From positions 150,362,501 to 150,426,500 of the forward strand of contig JASDFA010000016.1 of assembly GCA_035772735.1 (NCBI GenBank): DNA of 64,000 nucleotides, given 5' to 3'. This document shows, piece by piece, positions 56,253-64,000 of this stretch (position 1 is the first letter of the stretch; every line of letters begins with the position of its first letter). The stretch is from Datura wrightii (lineage: Eukaryota; Streptophyta; Magnoliopsida; Solanales; Solanaceae). The notes below the pieces were generated by a model. The model was not told where the DNA came from, made no database searches, and saw nothing but the letters and a program-made list of their open reading frames with translations. Both the position numbers and the translations under genes were made by a program.

Positions 56253-57606
56253 TGATGTGCTGTAGATTTACAGCACTATTGACACTTAAAACTAAGAAAA
56301 TAGCATGGACTTAGGTGTATTTATATGGATATGAGTAACTTTTCCTTTGATTTTAGGATCAATGGGTGTTGGAGTATAAATTTGCAAAAGGAAGCTAAAA
56401 GTGAGCAAAAAGGGTAAAAATGCAGTCCACAGTATGATCCGTGGGATGGACCTATGAGTCGTACTGATGGCCATGATAAGAAGCATAAGGCTGAAGCTGG
56501 AAGAATGAACCTACGAGTCTTGCCACAGATTGTACCAAGCTTTACGAGTCGTGGTAAGGCAGTCGTGATGAACTCCAGAAGAATTGCACAAGAGGCTGAT
56601 TCTCAGTACGAGAGGATACCACGACCCATGAGAGCTTGGTAGGAGTCGTACCATATCGGTCGTGGTGAACTTCAGCCAAATTGCAAAGATTCAGAATCTA
56701 GCCACGGGAGCCTGGTACGAATTGTAAGAAGGAGATAAGAATCGTAATTTGGCCCGACACTTAGCCAAAAATCAAACAACAATCCAAACCACGAGATGCT
56801 TCCACGGACCGTAGGATGCTCCTACGAGTCGTAGGATGATCCGTGATGAGGTCGGCACCAGATATAGAAAATCTCCCTGTTAGACTAGGAAAAGGATTCT
56901 TATGTCTATATAAATACATTTTATGTTTTATTTTTCATAAGTGACATTGAGAAGAATTAGTTTTAGTTGGAAAACTTTGTAATAGACAATTTTACATCTT
57001 TGAAAGAGAGAATTGAGTTGGTTCAACCTTGTGATCAACCTTTTCTTGAATTCATATTGTTCTTGTTACTTGTTCTTTAAGACTTTACAGATTAATTAAA
57101 GGAAGAGTGTTTCTCAATCATATTTGTAAGTATTACTTTTATGTCTTTAATCATGAACACACTTCACAACCTTGCACTATGAGAGGCTAAAACCTCCATA
57201 GCTAGGGTTATGGGAACCATGGTGGATTAACAAGCTAGGGTTGCACAAAGTGAGTCTAAAATCAATACTAATTACTTATATTGTATTCTCTTCATGCTTT
57301 AATGATTCTTAGAGGTGTACAACATTAGGAAGTGCCCGAATTCTTTACTTGCTTTGGTCGAAGAGGTAGAGATTAGGAAAAGAGAATTACAACGGAGCCT
57401 TGATCTTGATGATCATTGTATTAACTTGAGCTGTGGTCGCAGGATAGTTATATCTGGAACTTAGTGATAACGATTAGTTTGGAAACTCTCATGAGACTTG
57501 GTCGAGTAATTGAATATAGTCATTCAATAGGGATTGGTCGATCGTTTGAATGAACCTAAGTTATCAGTTGTGTAAGTAAGTATTGGTGAAGATCACGAGT
57601 GTATAC
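56253..57606 (+). repeat. E3 3' LTR, truncated by E4
   Basis: Collinear with 52787-54140. Dyad array 56425-56835 and palindrome CCTACGA-G-TCGTAGG (56821-56835) intact; TATATAAATA at 56907-56916. Confidence 0.88.
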
Positions 57607-60197
57607 TGTTACACCCTGCCTTGGGGGGTATGACTGGCACCTGGTGCCCTACTAGGACCTAAACCACTAGACTGCTGAGCCTGGGCACATCTGGTGACTG
57701 GCTGGCTCTAACTCACATTTTTGGAAACAAAGGGCTATATAACGGCTGTAAACACAGCCCCCGGCCCATTGGCCTATAGCCTCCTGTACCTGTAAAAACA
57801 GCTAACAAGAAACAAGCAACTATAAGGAAACCTATGCGGGCCGACAAGGCCACCATGCTGTCTAGTTATCTATAACTCAACCCTTAAGTACTTGATAGCT
57901 ACGTGACCGGCAAGATCACCACTACTGTCGAACTATGGCCCCACACGGCCAACATAAAGGAAACAAAAGTACTAACAGCTATACAATTGCACAGCCTCAC
58001 ACGTCCGGCTCATCTGACCACAGGGTAATATACATACAGACTGCAAGCCTCTAGGAATAGCAATAGAAATGATCGGGACAGGGCCCCAACCTACCCGTAC
58101 TGTACAACAAAAGAAAACGGAATACACCTCTGGGATTCAGTCTCCGGATGACAGGAGCTGAATGCTCGATCGCTGACAAGAATCACGTGGTATCGCCTGC
58201 TCGTCTATGAGTACCTGCAGGCAAGTAATGCAGCGCCCCACCGGGCATCAGTACCGCTGGTACTGAGTATGTAAAGCAATAACTGAAAGAAATATCTGAA
58301 AAATATAATACAACTGATGAAACTGAAGTAGAAAGGAATGGATTAACTGTCTGATAATGTAAATCATACCTTCTTTTAATTATACTGGAAGGAGTAGGAG
58401 TCATACCTGGAGATTTATCATCCTATTATCGATCTACTTGTATCTACTGTACATGGCATAACATATCATAACATCACATAGCACACACAAACCTTACCCG
58501 GCCCCTATAAGCCGGGAGGTACAACCAGCACAGAATCTATACCCCTACCCCGGTCATCCCATCTCCTAAAATAGCTATAAGCATCCCGCCGGTCCCCTGG
58601 GTAAGCACTTGGGCTCGCTGAGCCCCTGACTATAACTGCATATGAGTCCGGAGGACTCCTGAATCAACACTCGGGCGTATCCGCTCGACAGCGGTGTGTA
58701 AGGGCCGATCAAGGCACAATATGGGGAAATACTGGCATCCCATCTTTGTCCCCTGTGGGACGGCATGCCACTCCGTAGAGCGACGTATCCTCATCCTCTG
58801 GTGGACGAGTCGATACAGCTATCAACCCTGGGGAGGTCATGGATGCTAGGTAACCCAACCCCAAGACAATACAGCGGTCTCAACTAGTAATACTATCTGC
58901 ATGTCCCACATACTGAAGCTAATAGTGGTAAAGTATTTGTATATACTATATGCTGAGCTAGCGATAGTAATATGTACGTACCTAATACATGATGAGGCTG
59001 GTAATAGTATATATATGTATAAATATAGTCTTCTGCCAGACCGTACTGGGGCTAATGTTGAACAAGATATAGTGTTTCTGCTGAAAACTATGTTGTATAC
59101 TGAGTTTCTGTAGTAACATGATTTACTATTCCTAGCATGCTTTCTAACTTCATTTTAACTTATCATTCTACTTCTGAGATGTCTTACATATATTACATTG
59201 CTTTACTGGGTTTCAACTGAATACAATGATATCCTAACATTCTGTGTCACATCACGTACTGAGCATGCTGTGCAGTTTCTAACACTTGTATTAGAATCTA
59301 TATCGTGCTAGCAAGTTTCACGCAAGTTATAACTCGATGCTTCTAATATCGTACCAACATTCATAATAAACATAACATATGACTTCTAAACATTGTACTG
59401 GCCTTTAAATTACTGTACTGTACCGAGATTACTTAACTTGCCGAGGAGACTAGCTTTACATACCTTATCCTCGAACTATCCGTCTGTCGGACGAGGCTCG
59501 GCTAGTACTTCAACTATTTTCTCCCAACTGCATTCATAAATATGTCAATTTATACTAAATACAGCTTTATTTTAAAGAGCAACGCCACTTTCGATATAGT
59601 TTATAGCCTAAACTTAGGCTTATCGAAAGACGGTCAAAAACTCGCTATTTTTCAGAGGTCCAGAAGGGAGAAATACTCACTTCACAGCTAGGAACACATA
59701 GACATTAGTTTATAGCAATTCCACTTACCTTAGCTCTGTAGCTCGACGATTCGTCGGCCGTATTTCACGAAGCTAAATCCGTAGGAATGCTCTCTGCCGC
59801 TAAATACCTCGGTATCTGAGGTTAATTTGAGTTTGGACAACGTTTAGCAGCATAATCGGACGAAAATTATCTTACCTCCTTCGTTCTTATCTCTCCTCTG
59901 CTGATCCCTCTCTGTTTCACTGGAAATTATAAGTGTTTAATGATTTAAAACCGAAGTGGGGCTTTATATACTTGGGCCTGGACAAGGCCAACGTGTCATG
60001 GAGCCAACGCGGAGGCCTCACCTCCGTGACACGCTGCCATCGCGGAGGGGCTCTGCCTCGGCTCCTTCCGCGATGGTTCGACAGGTTTCTCATCCGATCT
60101 TTTCTCGGTCCTTTCTCTAGCACGTATGGCCTTCAAATATGCTTAACCAACGTGCGAATAGGTCATCTAGGTGCCAGGAATCCTACGGGGTATAACA
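57607..60197 (-). repeat. E4 3' LTR (family A)
   Basis: 2591 bp, TGTTACACCCTG to GGGGTATAACA. Longest family-A LTR here; carries GGCACCTGGTGCC at about 57638-57650. Extra length lies around 58900-59420. Confidence 0.92.
59962..60085 (-). promoter_or_regulatory. U3 TATA and GC cassette, E4 LTR
   Basis: Minus-strand TATATAAAG at about 59963-59971. Cassette: CCAACGTGTCATGGAGCC, CCTCCGTGACACG, CCATCGCGGAGG and CCGCGATGG. This is essentially the E1b cassette, although the rest of the LTR is unrelated to E1b. Confidence 0.6.
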
Positions 60198-60216
60198 TTC
60201 TCCCCCCCCTTAAGAA
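60198..60216 (-). other. E4 polypurine tract
   Basis: Minus-strand CTTAAGGGGGGGGAGAA abuts TGTTATACC. The family motif CCTCGAATG follows at about 60225. Confidence 0.8.
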
Positions 60217-60479
60217 CATTCGTCCTCGAATGTATACTGCTATCTAGAGGACTACTTAACTTACTTGTTTAGAAAAATTTCGCCAGAATCTCCCCTGTAA
60301 TATGGACTATACCAAAAACCTGAAATGCAGAAAAGTCCAATACAGGTACTGTACACAATACTTAGGATCCACTGGATGGCTAAGTATCAATTTTCCTCAC
60401 TTATACATATACAACCATAAGATACTACATAGCAATAATACGGACATACCTGTCGTCTGACTAGGCTTGGAATAGGTGA

Positions 60480-61273
60480 AGATATCTAGCTTTCATATCT
60501 TCTTCAGCCTCCCACGTCATCTCCTCTCGGTTCCTGTTACGTCACAGTACATTAACAGATGCAATATCCTTAGTTCTCAATCTACGAATCTGTCTGTCTA
60601 GAATAGTTACTGGAATCTCTTCATAGGCCAGCTCTTCTGTAACCTAGATATCCTGGACTAGAACTGCTCTGGATGGGTCTCCCATGCATTTCCTCAGCAT
60701 GGACACATGAAAGACGGGATGAACGGATTCTAGCTCTGGAGGCAAGTTCAACTCATATGCTACTCGGCCTATCCTCCGACGAATCTGATAGGGTCCAACA
60801 AATCTTGGACTGAGCTTACCCTTCTTGCTGAATCTCACCACCCCTTTCATCGGAGATACTTTCAGAAATACCCAGTCATTCACATTAAACTCCAGATCTC
60901 TGCGCCGTACATCTGCATATAATTTCTGACGACTCTGTGCAGTCAATAGGCGTTCTCTGATAAGCTCTACTTTCACTCCTGACTGCTGAACAAGGTCTGG
61001 CCTAATCATCACTGATTCTCCAACTTCAAACCAGCCAACCGGCGATCTGCACTTTCGCCCGTATAAAGCCTCAAAAGGTGCCATTTGAATAGCCGAGTGA
61101 TAGCTATTACTATAAGCAAATTCTATCAGCGGCAAAGGCTCGTCCCAGCTACCACCATAGTCTAGCACACACGCTCGCAACATATCCTCGAGCGTCTGAA
61201 TAGTGCGCTCAGTCTGTCCGTTTGTCTGAGGGTGGGAAGCTGTGCTTAGATTAATCTGCGTCCCCAGCCCCTT
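60480..61273 (-). pseudogene. pol: E4 integrase C-terminal and chromodomain-like region
   Basis: 61183-60644 is a long open stretch: LRACVLDYGGSWDEPLPLIE, RSPVGWFEVGESVMIRPDLV, VFLKVSPMKGVVRFSKKGKL, PRFVGPYQIRRRIGRVAYEL and HPVFHVSMLRKCMGDPSRAV. A TAG at about 60642 ends it; the LWRN..EEMTWEAEEDM-type motif follows to about 60480. The third catalytic residue is kept in GQTERTIQT (about 61200-61226). Best preserved copy of this domain in the window. Confidence 0.88.
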
Positions 61274-61840
61274 CTAGAACGATTTCCAAAACCTAGCCGT
61301 GAACTGTGCTCCTCTGTCTGAAATAACGGATACTGGCACTCCATGCAATCTGACTATCTCTCGGATATACAACTCCGCATAATCTTTAGCCAAGAAAGTA
61401 GTTCTAACTGGCAGGAAATGAGCTGATTTAGTCAATTTGTCAACTATTACCCATATAGAGTCATGTCTGTGTCTGGTACGGGGTGATCCTGCCACAAAAT
61501 CCCTATTCACTGCTTCCTATTTCCAGAGAGGCACAACTATGTCCTGAGTTAACCCGCCTGGTTTCTGATGTTCTGCTTTCACCTGTTGGCAGTTAGGACA
61601 CTGGGCTACAAATTCAGCAATTTCTCTTTTCATACCTGGCCACCAGTAGTTCTCTTTGATGTCATGGTACATTTTTGTCGTACCGGGGTGAAGAGAATAA
61701 CGGGTGTAATGTACCTCATTCATAATCTGCTGGTGGAGCTCTGAAACATCTGGAACATATAGACAGCGTTTGCAATGCAGCACTCCACCCTCTATTACCT
61801 GAAAACCTGGCGTTTTCCCCTGCTAATCAGGTCAGGATTC
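61274..61840 (-). pseudogene. pol: E4 integrase N-terminal and core
   Basis: 61783-61517: HYTRYSLHPGTTKMYHDIKE, YWWPGMKREIAEFVAQCPNC (HHCC zinc domain). 61510-61274: NRDFVAGSPRTR with the first Asp (Met to Arg before it), VIVDKLTKSAHFLPVRTTFL and VISDRGAQFTARFW with the second Asp. Ended by TAG at 61274-61276 where CAG is expected, and a stop separates the two parts at about 61515. DDE residues all remain. Confidence 0.88.
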
Positions 61841-62122
61841 TTATACTACCGTTCTTTTTATTTTCACAACTGATGATGACACGACGGTGTTTTCAATTAC
61901 CGCTCTGTTGTCCTTCATTTCTATTACACGAACGGCTAAATTGACCATTTGATGTATCTTTCTGACCAACTCCCATTGCTCGGGCTGCCCATACACCACA
62001 CTTCTAATAGATCTATAGCTAAGAGCGGTTGTTGCTCCATTACCTCTTCTTGGCTGATATAACATTTTCATACTTAGAGAGCTCGGCATATAATTGACGG
62101 TCATACTGACTTGTCTTGCCAA
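61841..62122 (-). pseudogene. pol: E4 RNase H end and linker, decayed
   Basis: Similar to E1/E2 linker (QPEQWELVRKIHQMVNLAVR, VSSSVVKIKRT), preceded by a divergent ADALSRRS equivalent. Upstream (right of 62122) no RNase H or RT can be found. Confidence 0.65.
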
Positions 62123-64000
62123 AGAGATCGACAGGTAGTTTACAGGCGTTGCTAGAGCTTATCTGGCCCTCCGGCCACATGCTAAGGCTACTTGTTGCTG
62201 GGATAACCTGAACGACCGTCTACACACCTTGTGCCTTTATCTGATCAGAGGATCCTGATATTGACCATGACCTCTAATGATCTGGCTGCATAACCTTAAA
62301 TAACTGAATAGTCGGGTTGAATGACCCAAATGTGGCAGTAATCTAACAATGCTCTAACTTTTCTACTTGAGTACTTATAGTTCATGCATAACTGCAGACT
62401 TGTGGGCATCTAATTGCTTTGTTATTTGCTTGAACCACTGTAAGGCTGGGCTTAATCAAACTTACTCCCAGGCGATCAATCTCTGGATCTTCACGGGGAG
62501 TCTATTGATCTCCTGGTCTTAATAAACACTGTGCTAGCAGGGTACTATCAATTTCTTACGCCTTGTGTGTATCCACTTGGATTTATACTGCTATTCTGGG
62601 GAATTCTCGGTCTTGTGAGCTATTCCGTAAATACTGGCCTTCTGCTAGGGCTCTGTATCTGAATGTCTTACGAAAACCAGCTGAAGTACTAGTCTGTCAC
62701 TGACTACTGATGTGGACCCTTCCTTAGGGTACCCACGGGTATTCTGACTGGGACGGCCGGCTGACTTATGGGGTGTTCCACATAATAACTGCTAGGTTGA
62801 CTAAGGCCGACTCTCACCTACAAGGCTGGGAAAATGACATACGACCACTTAACATACTAGAACAATTCTGGTATTTCTAATCTCTGAAATTTGCCTACTC
62901 TCCCTCTAATCCTGGTTCTAGAACATGCACTAATGTTACCGATCTTCGGGGATGCTTCCCTGCTAATGCAGGCGCCAGCTGGTCGGTAGACTGCCTAACT
63001 GCGCCCTTATCATCTAGCCATCTGGTTTAGGCCATTAACTCTGGTAAGCTCCTAGAGCCTAGATCTGGCAACAACACATAAGTCTATTAATTTAATAACT
63101 GAGAACTAAGATAGTTTCTATGACTTCCTACGTAATTCACACTTAACCTACCCTTTCTCTTCTCCTTTCCCTTTCTCCTTTCTTCTCTCCTTTTCTTTCT
63201 TTCTTCTCCCTCTTTTTTTTTTGGCAGGGGGGGAGTCCTGCAATGCAATTTGTACATGCTTTCTATTACTAACCAGCATCTGTGATTGTACCCCTTATAG
63301 GAAGCTACTCATAGCATATCCATTATCTGTATATATATATATCAATAGCTACGTACAATATGTACTGAATTCTGCGGTAATACATAATCTCTGACACGCT
63401 CTGCTGAGTCTCATAACGTACATTATACACCGCTACTACGGCTTAATAATATCTTCTGCCCTGACTTATCATTTCATTGTATTGTCACCCCATTCTGAAA
63501 GTAACAAATATAAACACTTTAGTTATTGTCTGATGTTTGAAATTCCACCACTCTTGCGATGTGGGGTCAACGTTCGAATCTTGTGGCCTTACTAGGCATA
63601 TATTGAGAGCCCATGACTGTCTGCTGGGCCTTATCTCTAGGCCACACTAGATTAGAATTACTGTATCGGTAACTTCTTAATTTCTCCATAGCAGACATAC
63701 TGCGGTATTCTGAACCGCAATCTTAATGTCAGCTCGAGGCTTAATCCTTAATACGATATTTTATCAATCCGGGGGTAATTCTAATTTCCCCACAAGATCT
63801 GACATTCCTGCTTCTTCCCCCCCCATCTTACTTAAGCTGAACTCTGGGGTTCAAGGTACCTGCTCTTCATTGTTAACAAGATTGCTGGTCAAGTATCAGT
63901 TCATACTTCCCCTGACTTGCAGTCAGACCTATCTGATTCACATGACCTCTCACCCTTTCGATATCACAACTAGATCATATCTATAATCTTACAAGTATAT
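62123..64000. other. Unrecognised sequence, no gene seen
   Basis: Not AT-rich, but stop-rich in all frames and without pol motifs. Holds a pyrimidine tract (63150-63225, TTTCTCCTTTCTTCTCTCC-type) followed by GGCAGGGGGGGAG. The position right of E4 RNase H calls for RT, so this is either a further inserted element (LTR or non-coding) or a rearranged part of E4. An 86-codon ORF at 63726 has no recognisable motif. Confidence 0.5.

Larger units (their letters stand above)
52787..57606 (+). mobile_element. E3: coding-free LTR retrotransposon (large non-autonomous type), 3' LTR cut by E4
   Basis: LTRs begin TGATGTG at 52787 and 56253; the 5' LTR ends GTTATCA at 54408. The primer site (54414-54431) and post-coding hairpin motif (54617-54658) both resemble those of E1b, but only about 190 bp apart, so the whole gag-pol is missing. 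Internal region is 1844 bp with no recognisable protein. 3' LTR (56253-57606) is cut by E4 after GTGTATAC. LTR divergence by eye is about 6-7%. Inserted in the E2 3' LTR. Confidence 0.85.
57607..62122 (-). mobile_element. E4: Ty3/gypsy chromovirus-type element, 3' half
   Basis: Minus orientation: LTR 57607-60197, polypurine tract, C-terminal region and integrase reading leftward from about 62.1 kb. The RNase H end is recognisable (MLYQPRRGN...ALSYRS corresponds to ILYHPGKAN...ALSRRS), after which similarity stops. The rest of the element is missing, displaced or outside the window. Inserted into the E3 3' LTR; most recent on its side of the nest. Its own TSD cannot be checked. Confidence 0.85.

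Noticed and set aside
1..64000. tRNA, rRNA, snoRNA or satellite arrays
   Set aside because: No tRNA-like A/B boxes with cloverleaf, rRNA segments or long satellite arrays recognised; tRNA-like matches are only the retrotransposon primer sites.

Overview
The window reads as heterochromatic, gene-poor DNA from a large-genome dicot, most probably Solanaceae. That family call is recall of similar LTR ends and of the accessory protein at 16.8-18.0 kb, not a search. I see no intact host gene, tRNA, rRNA or CRISPR. Nearly everything is LTR retrotransposon, mostly Ty3/gypsy, much of it nested; five insertions can be closed exactly by 5-bp target-site duplications (TSDs). LAYOUT: 1-790 is the end of a family-A LTR; 791-2974 is part of a second LTR family (B). 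2975-8228 is AT-rich, with a 0.93-kb repeat present twice and a Stowaway-like MITE (7462-7905). E1 (8229-27567, minus strand, TSD AATCA) is a decayed Ty3 chromovirus-type element with ~2.1-kb family-A LTRs and an initiator-Met primer site. Inside its pol gene, between protease and reverse transcriptase, sits E1b (13409-23309, minus, TSD GTACC), a much younger element with 1425-bp LTRs, a tRNA-Asp primer site, Gag, protease and a 'putative plant transposon protein' ORF, but no reverse transcriptase or integrase. 27563-31200 is AT-rich with a minisatellite and one small unidentified coding-like island. 31.2-41.3 kb is a second, fragmented family-B copy broken by a family-A solo LTR (33031-35162, TSD TTCAA) and a family-D LTR or deletion derivative (36473-39062, TSD TTAAT). 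E2 (41279-52786, plus) is another family-A element with decayed gag-pro-pol, interrupted by a solo LTR (45336-47572, TSD TCAGG); its 3' LTR is cut by E3 (52787-57606, plus), a coding-free element, and the 3' LTR of E3 is in turn cut by E4 (57607 onward, minus), whose LTR and integrase half are visible before the sequence becomes unrecognisable at about 62.1 kb. HOW THE PARTS RELATE: E1, E2 and E4 encode the usual Gag-PR-RT-RNaseH-IN-chromodomain order but all are broken by stops and frameshifts. E1b and E3 would need enzymes in trans. The most striking pattern is regulatory: several unrelated LTR families carry GC-rich near-palindromic cassettes immediately upstream of the TATA box. The cassette type is shared between families and differs between copies of one family, and E1b carries an extra copy of its cassette plus a TATA-like box inside the element, upstream of the accessory ORF. 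E1b and E3 also share a post-coding RNA-hairpin motif whose stem shows a compensatory base-pair change.
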